From assembly GCA_020024215.1 (NCBI GenBank), contig JAHHUC010000008.1:1-44245 (forward strand): a stretch of DNA of 44,245 nucleotides, read 5' to 3'. The notes beneath the pieces are model-generated. The model did no database searches. It saw only the letters and a list, made by a program, of their open reading frames with translations, and was not told where the DNA came from. A program made the position numbers and the translations under genes. Origin of the DNA: Oscillospiraceae bacterium. GTDB taxonomy: Bacteria; Bacillota; Clostridia; Oscillospirales; Ruminococcaceae. Positions 16,829 through 25,515 of the stretch are shown here, in pieces (the stretch's first letter is position 1; the number at the start of each line of letters is the position of its first letter).

Positions 16829-17317
16829 ATGATAATTTTAGGAATAGACCCGGGGTATGCCATTGTAGGCTGCGGAGTAGTTGATGCACATAGCGGAAGA
16901 TGCAAGGATATCTATCATGCTGCTGTGACCACGCCTGCGAAAATGCCGTTTGAAAAAAGGCTTCTTATGATTTCACAGGGTGTAGGAGAAATAATGGATT
17001 TATATAAGCCCACACATATCGCCGTTGAAGAATTGTTTTTTAACAGCAACACAACCACAGCCATAGCGGTTGCACAGGCGAGGGGAGTTATACTTTTAGA
17101 GGCTGCAAAAAGAAATATAGAGCCCTTTGAATACACCCCGCTGCAGGTCAAGATGTCGGTGGTGGGCTATGGAAATGCAGAAAAAAAACAGGTCATGGAA
17201 ATGACAAAAAGGATTTTGGGCCTTAAGGATGTTCCAAGGCCTGACGATGTGGCGGATGCTCTGGCAATAGGCATATGCCATGCCAACAGGCTCAACAATA
17301 TAATGCTTAGAAGATAA
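16829..17317 (+). CDS. ruvC: Holliday junction endonuclease RuvC
   Basis: A 162-residue resolvase of normal length. Acidic active-site residues are seen in GIDPGYAIVG near 4-13 (Asp 6), VEELFF near 68, and PDDVADALAIG near 138-148. It nicks Holliday junctions symmetrically within the RuvABC complex. ATG 16829 follows AAAGG by 6 nt. An upstream in-frame codon at 16790 lies within the promoter region and is not the start. First gene of ruvC-ruvA-ruvB. Confidence 0.95.
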   Translation: MIILGIDPGYAIVGCGVVDAHSGRCKDIYHAAVTTPAKMPFEKRLLMISQGVGEIMDLYKPTHIAVEELFFNSNTTTAIAVAQARGVILLEAAKRNIEPFEYTPLQVKMSVVGYGNAEKKQVMEMTKRILGLKDVPRPDDVADALAIGICHANRLNNIMLRR

Positions 17318-17337
17318 TTTTATGAGAGGAATATATT

Positions 17338-17937
17338 ATGATCTATTCTTTAAGAGGCACCCTTTTGGAAAAGGGGGATAACTTCTGTGTGATAGAATGT
17401 GCAAATGTAGGCTATAAGTGCCATGCTTCTTTAAACACTCTTTCCTCTATTGATGATTCAAAAGAGGTGTTTCTTTACACATATATGGCTCTTAGGGAGG
17501 ATTCCTGTGAGCTGTTCGGCTTTAAGGAAAAGGATGAGCTGGAGCTTTTCAAGCTTTTGACCGGTGTTTCCGGAGTAGGGCCTAAGATGGCTATGGCAAT
17601 TTTATCCACACTGTCTGTCGGCTCTGTTATTTCAGCTATTGCACAGGAGGATATAAAAACTCTTTCTCAAAGTCCCGGTGTGGGAAAAAAGCTGGCTTCC
17701 AGAATAGCCTTGGAGTTAAGAGATAAGGTCGCATCGAAAGATGGAAGCTCCTTTAAGACAGATTCAGGGAAAATTGGCCAAGTAGCAGCTAAATCCTCTA
17801 AGGAGGCAGAGGCAAGAGAGGCCCTTATGGCGCTGGGATATCCGGCTTTGGTTGCATCTGATGCAATAGCGGGGTGCAGCCCTGATTTAAGCGTTGAAGA
17901 AATGATAAAACAGGCTCTTAAATCAATGGCAAGATAG
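17338..17937 (+). CDS. ruvA: Holliday junction DNA-binding protein RuvA
   Basis: A 199-residue protein with the three RuvA domains: an N-terminal OB fold (MIYSLRGTLLEKG, LFGFKEKDELELF), a central tandem helix-hairpin-helix part (LLTGVSGVGPKMAMAIL, then QSPGVGKKLASRI), and a flexible linker followed by the C-terminal RuvB-binding three-helix domain (EAREALMALGYPALVASDAI). The tetramer binds the junction and loads RuvB. It lies 20 nt after ruvC. Confidence 0.95.
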   Translation: MIYSLRGTLLEKGDNFCVIECANVGYKCHASLNTLSSIDDSKEVFLYTYMALREDSCELFGFKEKDELELFKLLTGVSGVGPKMAMAILSTLSVGSVISAIAQEDIKTLSQSPGVGKKLASRIALELRDKVASKDGSSFKTDSGKIGQVAAKSSKEAEAREALMALGYPALVASDAIAGCSPDLSVEEMIKQALKSMAR

Positions 17938-17952
17938 TGAGGTGTAAACGAT

Positions 17953-18999
17953 ATGTTAAAGGGCGACAGCAATGATTTTGAAAACAGAATAGTAGCGCCC
18001 GATTATGACGGAATAAGCGATGAAAATGAATCCTCATTAAGACCTAAGACCTTGGATGAATATGTAGGTCAGAAGAAGGCAAAGGAAAATTTGAGAATTT
18101 TTCTGGAGGCTGCCAAAAAAAGAGGTGAAAGCTTGGATCACGCTCTTTTATACGGCCCTCCCGGCTTGGGAAAGACCACGCTTTCCCAGATAATCGCAAA
18201 TGAGATGGGCGTTATGATAAAGGTTACAAGCGGACCTGCCATAGAGCGTCCCGGAGATTTGGCAGCTCTTTTGACAAACCTTTCACAGAACGATATCCTT
18301 TTTATAGATGAGATACACAGGCTCAACAGAAGCGTGGAAGAGGTGCTTTACCCTGCGATGGAGGATTTTGCGCTGGATATTATGATAGGAAAAGGCCCTG
18401 CTGCAAGAAGCATAAGGCTGGATCTTCCCCATTTTACACTCATAGGCGCAACCACAAGGGCAGGACAGCTTTCTGCGCCGCTGCGTGACAGGTTCGGTGT
18501 ACAATTGAGGCTGGAGATGTACAATGAGCAGGAGCTTTCTCAAATCATAATGCGCTCTTCAGAAATTCTGGAAATTTCCTGCGATGAAGAGGGAGCTTTG
18601 GAGCTGGCAAAGCGTTCGAGGGGAACTCCCCGTATAGCCAACCGCCTTTTAAAAAGGTCGCGGGATTTTGCCGATGTTTTAGGCGATGGCAGAATAACAA
18701 AAGAGATTGTGGACATTGCCTTGGAAAGAATGGACATAGACAAGCTGGGGCTGGATTCTGTTGACAGAAGGATACTCTCTGTTATGATAAACAATTACGG
18801 CGGAGGACCTGTGGGGCTTGAAACTCTGGCAGCTGCCACAAATGAGGAAGCTGTCACCATAGAGGATGTGTATGAGCCTTATCTTATGCAGCTTGGCTTT
18901 ATTCAGAGAACACCCAGAGGAAGATGTGTCACAGATAAGGGCTTTAGGCATTTGGGAATCATAAGACAGGAGAATTCAAATCAGACCAGGCTGATTTAA
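17953..18999 (+). CDS. ruvB: Holliday junction branch migration ATPase RuvB
   Basis: A 348-residue AAA+ motor of usual length. SLRPKTLDEYVGQ is at the N-terminus, Walker A GPPGLGKTT near 62-70, Walker B LFIDEIHR near 115-122, and sensor GATTRAGQLS near 162. A C-terminal winged helix follows (GLETLAAA, then PYLMQLGFIQRTPRGR). RuvB hexamers drive branch migration with RuvA. It starts 15 nt after ruvA. Confidence 0.96.
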   Translation: MLKGDSNDFENRIVAPDYDGISDENESSLRPKTLDEYVGQKKAKENLRIFLEAAKKRGESLDHALLYGPPGLGKTTLSQIIANEMGVMIKVTSGPAIERPGDLAALLTNLSQNDILFIDEIHRLNRSVEEVLYPAMEDFALDIMIGKGPAARSIRLDLPHFTLIGATTRAGQLSAPLRDRFGVQLRLEMYNEQELSQIIMRSSEILEISCDEEGALELAKRSRGTPRIANRLLKRSRDFADVLGDGRITKEIVDIALERMDIDKLGLDSVDRRILSVMINNYGGGPVGLETLAAATNEEAVTIEDVYEPYLMQLGFIQRTPRGRCVTDKGFRHLGIIRQENSNQTRLI

Positions 19000-19017
19000 A
19001 CCGGCATATATGAAAAA

Positions 19018-19049
19018 CAGCTCAAAGCCCGGTGCAAAGCTTTAAGCTG
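19018..19049 (+). terminator. Weak hairpin after ruvB
   Basis: CAGCTCAAAGC (19018-19028) pairs with GCTTTAAGCTG (19039-19049) with one mismatch, but the sequence after it is only moderately T-rich. It may attenuate rather than end the ruv transcript before the co-directional genes downstream. Confidence 0.3.
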
Positions 19050-19110
19050 ATTATTTCAAAAAAAGATTATTTTAAAAATTATCCCAATTTTTAAATGAGG
19101 AGTTAATGGA

Positions 19111-19965
19111 ATGAGATTTTCTCAGGATTGGAAAGATTATGAGCTGATAGATACATCCGACGGCGAAAAGCTGGAAAGATGGGGAAAAACCATATTGATA
19201 AGGCCGGACCCACAGGTTTTGTGGAGTGTTGAAAAGGGAAGCGTATGGAATAAAGCCAACGCTCACTATTTGCGCTCAAAGGAGGGCGGAGGCCATTGGG
19301 AGGAAAAGGATCTTAAAAAGAAGGAGTGGATAATCTCCTATAAGGACCTGAGCTTTTATATCCGTCCCACCGGCTTTAAGCACACCGGGCTTTTTCCCGA
19401 GCAGGCTGTAAACTGGGATTTTATGAGGGAGAGGATAAGGGAGGCAAAAAGGCCTGTAAAGATATTGAATCTCTTTGCATATACAGGCGGAGCCACCATT
19501 GCCTGCCTCAAGGAGGGCGCCTGTGTTGTTCATGTGGATGCCTCAAAGGGCATGGTGGAATGGGCAAAGGACAATGCAAGGATATCCAATCTTCAGTCTG
19601 CGCCCTGCCGCTATATAGTTGACGACTGCCTTAAATTTATCGAAAGAGAGATAAGAAGGGGCAATAAATATGACGGAATAATCATGGACCCGCCGTCTTA
19701 TGGAAGAGGCCCTAAGGGGGAAATCTGGAGATTGGAGGACAGCATATACAGCCTTTTGCAAAGGTCGGTGCTCCTTTTATCCGATGATCCGATTTTCTTT
19801 CTTTTAAATTCATATACAACAGGGCTTTCACCCTCTGTCATGGCTTATCTTTTAAGCGAAGCAACAGGGAGAAGAGGAAGGGTTGAAGCCGATGAAATAG
19901 GACTTTTGGTAACCTCTTCAAATTTGATTTTACCTCAGGGCTCCACCGCTGTCTGGCAGAAATAG
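19111..19965 (+). CDS. Class I SAM-dependent RNA methyltransferase (RlmK/RlmI-like)
   Basis: A 284-residue Rossmann-fold methyltransferase. The SAM-binding motif I is NLFAYTGGAT near 118-127, the acidic loop is VHVDASKGMVEWAKDNA near 136-152, and the catalytic motif DPPSYGRGPKGE lies near 192-203. These are usual for 23S rRNA cytosine or guanine methyltransferases of the COG1092 group. The N-terminal region (residues 1 to about 90) is beta-rich and lacks an obvious PUA domain. The exact modified base is not predictable. ATG 19111 has GAGG 13 nt upstream. The gene overlaps none and stands 34 nt before the ECF ATPase gene. Confidence 0.8.
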   Translation: MRFSQDWKDYELIDTSDGEKLERWGKTILIRPDPQVLWSVEKGSVWNKANAHYLRSKEGGGHWEEKDLKKKEWIISYKDLSFYIRPTGFKHTGLFPEQAVNWDFMRERIREAKRPVKILNLFAYTGGATIACLKEGACVVHVDASKGMVEWAKDNARISNLQSAPCRYIVDDCLKFIEREIRRGNKYDGIIMDPPSYGRGPKGEIWRLEDSIYSLLQRSVLLLSDDPIFFLLNSYTTGLSPSVMAYLLSEATGRRGRVEADEIGLLVTSSNLILPQGSTAVWQK

Positions 19966-19999
19966 TCAGCGGGGAGCACCGTGACAGGAGACAGGAAAT

Positions 20000-21763
20000 A
20001 TGAATGAAATCGTAACTGCACAAAATCTCACCTTCAGGTATTCGGATGATGACTTTTTAGCGTTGGACAACCTTTCTTGCAGCATAAAAGAGGGGGAGCT
20101 GACAGCCGTTTTAGGTCACAACGGTTCCGGAAAATCCACATTTGCCAAGCATATAAATGCAATTTTTCTTCCAACAGGCGGCAAATGCTATGTTGACGGC
20201 ATAGACACATTTGATGATGACAGACTTTTTGACATAAGAAAAACTGCCGGAATGGTATTTCAAAATCCCGATAATCAGATAGTGGCTACAATCTGCGAGG
20301 AGGATGTGGCATTTGGTCTTGAAAACATGGGAGTTGAGCCGAAAGAGATAAGAAAAAGGGTGGATAAGGCACTTGAGGATGTGGGAATGTCCGATTACCG
20401 CCTCCATGCGCCGCACCAGCTTTCAGGAGGGCAGAAGCAGAGGATAGCCATAGCCGGAATCATCGCCATGCGCCCTAAAATCATAATATTGGATGAGCCT
20501 ACGGCAATGCTGGATCCTAAGGGAAGAAAAGAGGTTATGGATACCATTATAAAGCTCAACAAGGAGTTTAAGGTGACCATAATATTGATAACCCACTATA
20601 TGGATGAGGCGGCACTGTGCGACAGGGTGATCGTTATGGATAACGGAAAAAAAATCCTTGACAACACGCCCAAAAAGGTGTTCTCAGATGTGGAGCTGTT
20701 GAGAAAAACAGGCCTCGATGTGCCCCAGGTGACAGAGCTTATTTATGAATTAAATCAAGAGGGCATAAGCCTTCCTGAGGATATAATAAACGAGGAGGAA
20801 TGTGCCAAGCTGCTCTTTGATTATATAAGTGGCCATATGGCAGAAAATCCTGCCTTAAAGCCACCGGACAAAAAGGCAAGGGATTATTCGGACAAAAAAG
20901 CAGTTGAGGCAAGGGAGCTTTCATATATTTATTCCATCGGCACACCCTTTGAAAAAAAAGCGGTGGACAATGTTTCCTTCTCCATAAATAAAGGGGAATT
21001 TTTGGCTGTTATCGGACATACAGGAAGCGGAAAATCCACACTTATTCAGCATTTGAACGGACTTATCAGACCAACCTTCGGCAAGGTTCTCATCGACGGC
21101 AAGGATATATGGGAAAATCCCAAGGAGATAAGAAAAATAAGATTTAAGGTCGGCCTGGTTTTTCAATATCCTGAATATCAGCTTTTTGAGGAGACTGTAT
21201 ACAAGGATATAGCCTTTGGACCTAAGAACATGGGGCTTTCGGATGAGGAGATAAAATCAAGGGTTTTTGAGGCTGCCGCCTTTTTGGGGCTTCCTGACAA
21301 TGTGATGGAAAAATCACCCTTTGAGCTTTCAGGCGGTCAGAAAAGAAGGGTGGCTATTGCAGGTGTTCTGGCGATGCGCCCCGATGTGCTCATTTTGGAT
21401 GAGCCGACCGCAGGGCTTGATCCTATGGGCAGGGAGACTGTGTTTGGTCAGATAAAAAATTATCACAAAGAGACAGGAAGCACCATCATACTTGTCTCTC
21501 ACTCAATGGAGGATGTGGCAAAGCTGGCAAACAGGGTGATGGTTATAAACGACAGCAAAATATTTGCCCTGGGCTCTGTTGATGAGGTGTTCAAAAGGCA
21601 CAGGGAGCTTGAGGCAATAGGTCTTTCGGTTCCCCAGATAACAAAGGTATTTGATATTTTAAAGGCAAGGGGCATAGATACAGCCGATAATATTTTTACC
21701 ATAGAGGATGCCAAAAAAGAGGTTCTGAGGCTTGTGGGAAAAGGAGGAAAAGAAAATGCTTAA
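20000..21763 (+). CDS. ECF transporter ATPase, EcfA1-EcfA2 fusion
   Basis: A 587-residue protein with two complete ABC ATPase domains in one chain. Domain 1 has Walker A GHNGSGKST (39-47), Q-loop VFQNPDNQ, signature LSGGQKQR and Walker B IIILDEPTAMLD. Domain 2 has Walker A GHTGSGKST (near 341), VFQYPEYQLFEETV, LSGGQKRR and VLILDEPTAGLD. In most Firmicutes these are separate EcfA1 and EcfA2 proteins of about 280 residues that pair with EcfT. Here an approximately 40-residue linker (near 270-310) joins them. Domain order matches EcfA1 (NPDNQ) then EcfA2 (YPEYQ). It energises vitamin uptake by S components such as FolT in this window. It overlaps ecfT by 8 nt. Confidence 0.93.
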   Translation: MNEIVTAQNLTFRYSDDDFLALDNLSCSIKEGELTAVLGHNGSGKSTFAKHINAIFLPTGGKCYVDGIDTFDDDRLFDIRKTAGMVFQNPDNQIVATICEEDVAFGLENMGVEPKEIRKRVDKALEDVGMSDYRLHAPHQLSGGQKQRIAIAGIIAMRPKIIILDEPTAMLDPKGRKEVMDTIIKLNKEFKVTIILITHYMDEAALCDRVIVMDNGKKILDNTPKKVFSDVELLRKTGLDVPQVTELIYELNQEGISLPEDIINEEECAKLLFDYISGHMAENPALKPPDKKARDYSDKKAVEARELSYIYSIGTPFEKKAVDNVSFSINKGEFLAVIGHTGSGKSTLIQHLNGLIRPTFGKVLIDGKDIWENPKEIRKIRFKVGLVFQYPEYQLFEETVYKDIAFGPKNMGLSDEEIKSRVFEAAAFLGLPDNVMEKSPFELSGGQKRRVAIAGVLAMRPDVLILDEPTAGLDPMGRETVFGQIKNYHKETGSTIILVSHSMEDVAKLANRVMVINDSKIFALGSVDEVFKRHRELEAIGLSVPQITKVFDILKARGIDTADNIFTIEDAKKEVLRLVGKGGKENA

Positions 21764-22568
21764 GGATATTACAATAGGTCAATATTTTCCCCAAAATTCC
21801 GTTCTCCACAGCCTGGACCCCAGAATGAAGATAATAGCTGTCACAATATTTATTGTGATGCTGTTTATACCCAACAATGCTTTCGGGCTGTCTGTGGGAA
21901 TATTTGTTTCGCTTCTTGGCTATGCAATTTCAAAAATACCCATCCGTATGGCTGTAAAATCCATAAAGCCCATAATACCGATAATAATTTTCACATCAAT
22001 TTTAAATATGATATTTGTCGATGGAACCGTGCTTTTCAGCTTCTGGTTTTTTAAGGTCACATATGAGGGCATAAGAATGGCTGCTTTTATGATAGTGAGA
22101 ATAATCTGCCTTATTTCAGGAAGCTCACTTCTCACCTATACAACCAGCCCCATAGCTCTTACAGATGCCTTAGAAAGGCTTTTGTCCCCCTTGAAGAGGG
22201 TAAAAATGCCGGTGCATGAATTATCTATGATGATGACCATTGCCTTAAGGTTTATCCCAACGCTCATTGAGGAAACGGATAAAATCATGTCTGCCCAAAA
22301 GGCAAGGGGCGCAGATATGGAGTCCGGCGGAATAATCGACAGGGCAAAGGCGCTTATACCTGTGCTTATACCCCTTTTTGTCTCCTCCTTCAGAAGGGCA
22401 GACGATCTGGCGCTTGCTATGGAGTGCAGGTGCTATCACGGAGATGAGGGCAGAACCAGAATGAAGTCCTTACAATATTCAAGAAAAGATTTTATCTGCC
22501 TTGCATTTATGCTTTTATTTTTAGGCTTGACAATCGGGCTTAATTTTGTTTTCCCATCTATCTATTAA
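21756..22568 (+). CDS. ecfT: ECF transporter transmembrane protein EcfT
   Basis: A 270-residue membrane protein with about five membrane segments. The cytoplasmic coupling helices carry the two EcfT Ala-Arg-Gly-type motifs: AQKARGADMESGG near 183-195 and ALAMECRCYHG near 222-232. The second has the sequence ECR where A-R-G is common, as seen in many EcfT proteins. It connects the ATPases to exchangeable S components. ATG 21756 has AGGAGG 8 nt upstream and overlaps the end of the ATPase gene, so synthesis is coupled. Confidence 0.92.
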   Translation: MLKDITIGQYFPQNSVLHSLDPRMKIIAVTIFIVMLFIPNNAFGLSVGIFVSLLGYAISKIPIRMAVKSIKPIIPIIIFTSILNMIFVDGTVLFSFWFFKVTYEGIRMAAFMIVRIICLISGSSLLTYTTSPIALTDALERLLSPLKRVKMPVHELSMMMTIALRFIPTLIEETDKIMSAQKARGADMESGGIIDRAKALIPVLIPLFVSSFRRADDLALAMECRCYHGDEGRTRMKSLQYSRKDFICLAFMLLFLGLTIGLNFVFPSIY

Positions 22569-22582
22569 AGCAGGAAAGAAAA

Positions 22583-23377
22583 ATGGAAAGAAATCTTCTT
22601 TTGACCATAAGATATGACGGCTCTGCCTTCTGCGGCTGGCAGGTTCAGAAAAATGGCATATCAGTTATGGAAACCATACAAAATTCAATAGAAAAAACCC
22701 TCAAGGAAAGACCTCCTGTCAAGGGCTGCTCCAGAACTGATTCAGGTGTGCATGGTGAAAACTACTGCGTTTCCTTCAAAACCTCCAACTGCATACCGAC
22801 AGAAAGGATACCGATGGCTTTAAACTGCAATCTTCCCGATGAAATAGCAGTTTTATCCTGTCAGGAGGTGGACGGGGAATTTCATGCAAGATATAATGCC
22901 TTAGCCAAAATTTACACCTATCGTGTGCTAAACAGCCCTGTGCGCGATCCCTTTTGGGCTAAAAGGGCAATGCACACGCCCTATTACATTGATGTTGAAA
23001 GTGTAAATGAGCAGGCGAGAGCATTTCTGGGAACCCATGATTTTTCTGCCTTCTGCAATACAGGCGGAAATACCTTGGATAATGTGAGAACCATATACGG
23101 CTTCAACGCAATAAGAAAAGGCGACATGGTGGAGATGCAGGTATGCGGAAACGGCTTTTTATACAATATGGTCAGAATAATGATGGGAACACTTATAAAT
23201 ATGGAAACCGGTCTTTTAGACAAAAATATCATTGGCGATATTATAAAATCTAAGGATAGGCAGAAAGCGGGAATGACAGCACCTGCCTGCGGACTTTATC
23301 TGACAAGGGTTTTTTATGATGAAAGCTTTAAAGAAATTTATCCCGGAGTAGAAAATGAAAAGAAAATCGGAATTTGA
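22583..23377 (+). CDS. truA: tRNA pseudouridine(38-40) synthase TruA
   Basis: A 264-residue pseudouridine synthase of normal length. The catalytic aspartate is Asp 53 in SRTDSGVHG. Other TruA marks are RYDGSAFCGWQ near 10-20, RYNALAKIYTYRV near 101 and GNGFLYNMVRIMMG near 192. It modifies U38-U40 of the tRNA anticodon arm. It follows ecfT by 14 nt, an arrangement common in Firmicutes (ecfA-ecfA-ecfT-truA), and overlaps the next gene by 23 nt. Confidence 0.95.
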   Translation: MERNLLLTIRYDGSAFCGWQVQKNGISVMETIQNSIEKTLKERPPVKGCSRTDSGVHGENYCVSFKTSNCIPTERIPMALNCNLPDEIAVLSCQEVDGEFHARYNALAKIYTYRVLNSPVRDPFWAKRAMHTPYYIDVESVNEQARAFLGTHDFSAFCNTGGNTLDNVRTIYGFNAIRKGDMVEMQVCGNGFLYNMVRIMMGTLINMETGLLDKNIIGDIIKSKDRQKAGMTAPACGLYLTRVFYDESFKEIYPGVENEKKIGI

Positions 23378-24509
23378 AGTTGCAAAAAAGAAAAAAGAGC
23401 GTGAAAAGCGGCTTAAAAAGCTGCCCCTGATTATTGCTTGCATCTGCATAGCAGGGACGGTTTATGCAATGAGATATGAAATAGCCGGAATTGGCATAGG
23501 TGTTTTTATAGAGGACAGCTTTGCAAAAATGTTTGACAACAACGGCTACCCCTGTGAAACAGAGGGCACGGTAAATATGCTCCAGGGTGTGGGCAAAAGA
23601 GCTGTTCTGCTTTCAGAAAGCGGCTTTGAGGTTTTCAACGAGGCAGGGAACAAGGTGCTGGGCAAGAAAAAGTTCCTGTCTGAGCCGTTGGCAAAGGTAA
23701 ACGGAAAAAAGCTGCTGCTCTTTTCGCAAAGCGGAAAGGAGATGGCGCTTTATTCGGGGGATGTTTGTCTTTATGAGGGAAAAACGGCAAATCCCATATA
23801 TAATGCCGAGCTGTCAGATAATGGCTTTATAGCATATTCCACCAGCGAATTCGGCTATCAAAGCTCTGTCAGGGTGCTTGACAAGGGCTTTGATGAAATT
23901 TTCCTCTGGGTTTCTGCCGAAAGCATAATAACCGACCTTTCAATGGATGAGGAGGCAAACAATCTTATCTGCTTCGGCGTCGGCTTTTTAGATGGTGAGC
24001 TTTGTTCTTACGGCTATGGCTTTGAGCTTAACACAGGAGAAGAAAAAACAAAGCTCCGGTTCCCGGGAGAGCTTGTGATAGATTCCTTTTATCTCCCTGA
24101 TAAAAGGGTTATGGTGCTCACTGATAAATCTGTAAAGCTGATTGACAAATCCGGGAAAATAGCCTCGGAATTTTCCTTCAAGCATCAGAAGCTCAATGCC
24201 TACTGCTTTAAAGAAAACGGCGAGCTTGCCCTTTCATTGGGAGAATTTTCCTCAAGGAGAGGAACGGATTTTGTGGTTTTGGATTCTAACCTTAAAAATA
24301 TAAAAAGCACTTTCATTTTTGAAAATGTAAGCTTTATAGATTACCACAAAGGGGATTATGTTGCATTTGCAGATGACAGATTTATAGTTCTCGATCCTGC
24401 TCTTGCATTTAAAAAGAAGGGACATTGCCCCGATGCCGTCTGTGTAAAGGTGATAGGGGATTATGTCTATTATACGACCGAAAACACTCTTGAGAGAATA
24501 AAGCTTTAG
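23355..24509 (+). CDS. DUF5711-like membrane-anchored protein
   Basis: A 384-residue protein. A highly basic N-terminus (KKKKEREKRLKKL) precedes one membrane segment near 24-42. The rest is predicted extracytoplasmic and made of repeating beta-strand units (for example VLLSESGFEVFNEAG, VMVLTDKSVKLIDKSG, FVVLDSNLKNI), which suggests a beta-propeller. The pattern matches what is called DUF5711 in Clostridia, where it is also found close to cvpA. Function is unknown. It starts inside truA, with GGAG upstream, and the cvpA gene follows 15 nt later. Confidence 0.7.
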   Translation: MKRKSEFEVAKKKKEREKRLKKLPLIIACICIAGTVYAMRYEIAGIGIGVFIEDSFAKMFDNNGYPCETEGTVNMLQGVGKRAVLLSESGFEVFNEAGNKVLGKKKFLSEPLAKVNGKKLLLFSQSGKEMALYSGDVCLYEGKTANPIYNAELSDNGFIAYSTSEFGYQSSVRVLDKGFDEIFLWVSAESIITDLSMDEEANNLICFGVGFLDGELCSYGYGFELNTGEEKTKLRFPGELVIDSFYLPDKRVMVLTDKSVKLIDKSGKIASEFSFKHQKLNAYCFKENGELALSLGEFSSRRGTDFVVLDSNLKNIKSTFIFENVSFIDYHKGDYVAFADDRFIVLDPALAFKKKGHCPDAVCVKVIGDYVYYTTENTLERIKL

Positions 24510-24524
24510 GCTTTTGGAGGTAAT

Positions 24525-25250
24525 ATGACTTATTTTTGGGATTTTATTGCTGTCATGCTTGTGGCAGGGGCTATGATTAGCTGCTATAAAAAAGGCTTTA
24601 TGTATTCTGCCGTAAAAACAATAGGCTCAATCGTGTCGCTTTTTGCCTCGGTTATACTTTCTATGCCGGTTGCCAAAAGCCTGTATGACAGCCTTTTAAG
24701 AAGGAAAACAACAGAGATATTCAGGAATCTTTTTTCTGAGGCGGGAGAAATAAATCTTTCCCGGTTTGAACTTCTGGTAAATGAAAAGCTTTATAATCTT
24801 CCCGGAAATCTGGGGGAAAAAATGGCTCCTGCCTTCAGCGAATATATAGACAGTTGGTTCCAGAGCTTTTCCTAAGCGGATTTTGATTCTTTTGCAGACC
24901 CTTCCACAAAAGCGGTTGCAGAGCCGGTTATAGTGGGCCTTTTAAGGTGCATATGCTTCCTTGTTCTGTTCTTTGTTTTAAGCTTTGCCGTAAAATTTTT
25001 GGCTTCACTTTTTAAAGGCATCAGATATATACCTGTTTTGGGCTCTCTCAATTCAATTTTAGGCTGTGCCTTAGGTGTTTTGCAAGGCGGCATACATGTC
25101 ATACTGCTGTGCGGTGTTCTTTGGGTTATCTTAACCTTTACAAACGGCATTGACGGTGTGATAACAGCTGAAATATTGAGCAAAACCCACATATTGAAGT
25201 CGGTGTTTGAGCTTTTTCCGCTGTTGGGCGGCATTGTGACGCAATTATAA
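24525..25250 (+). pseudogene. CvpA family membrane protein interrupted by an in-frame TAA
   Basis: ATG 24525 (GGAGG upstream) opens a frame whose first 116 codons give two membrane segments and a soluble loop, ending at TAA 24873-24875. Reading on in the same frame gives ADFDSFADP and then three more hydrophobic segments up to 25250, rebuilding a 241-codon protein of usual CvpA length and topology (GGIHVILLCGVLW, TNGIDGVITAEILS). No frameshift is needed, so a single nonsense change splits the gene. A restart at GTG 24933 could make the C-terminal 105 residues. CvpA-like proteins are linked to colicin V production, envelope stress and purine metabolism, without a clear mechanism. Could be mutation, assembly error or readthrough. 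Confidence 0.75.
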
Positions 25251-25515
25251 TTTTTTAGCAATATCATGTTCACAAAGCTTTGTTAAACTCACTTAGTTGA
25301 GGTTTGTTTAAAAAGTAAAAAAATCAGTCCTTTCAACAATAAACAATATGAGATATGTAAAAAATGACGGAGATTGATTAAAAAATTGCAGATTCTTTGG
25401 CTTTAGATATTCAGCCGGAAAAAATGCAAGCGGATGAAATTTTCTGCAAAAACACACTTTTAATATATACGAAGAATTGCAAATGAATATCTTCCGGAAA
25501 GGAACGGTAAAACAT

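Noticed and set aside
25477..25515. Upstream ATG for the ClpE-like protein
   Set aside because: No ribosome site. The zinc-finger N-terminus fits the start at 25516, behind AAAGGA.
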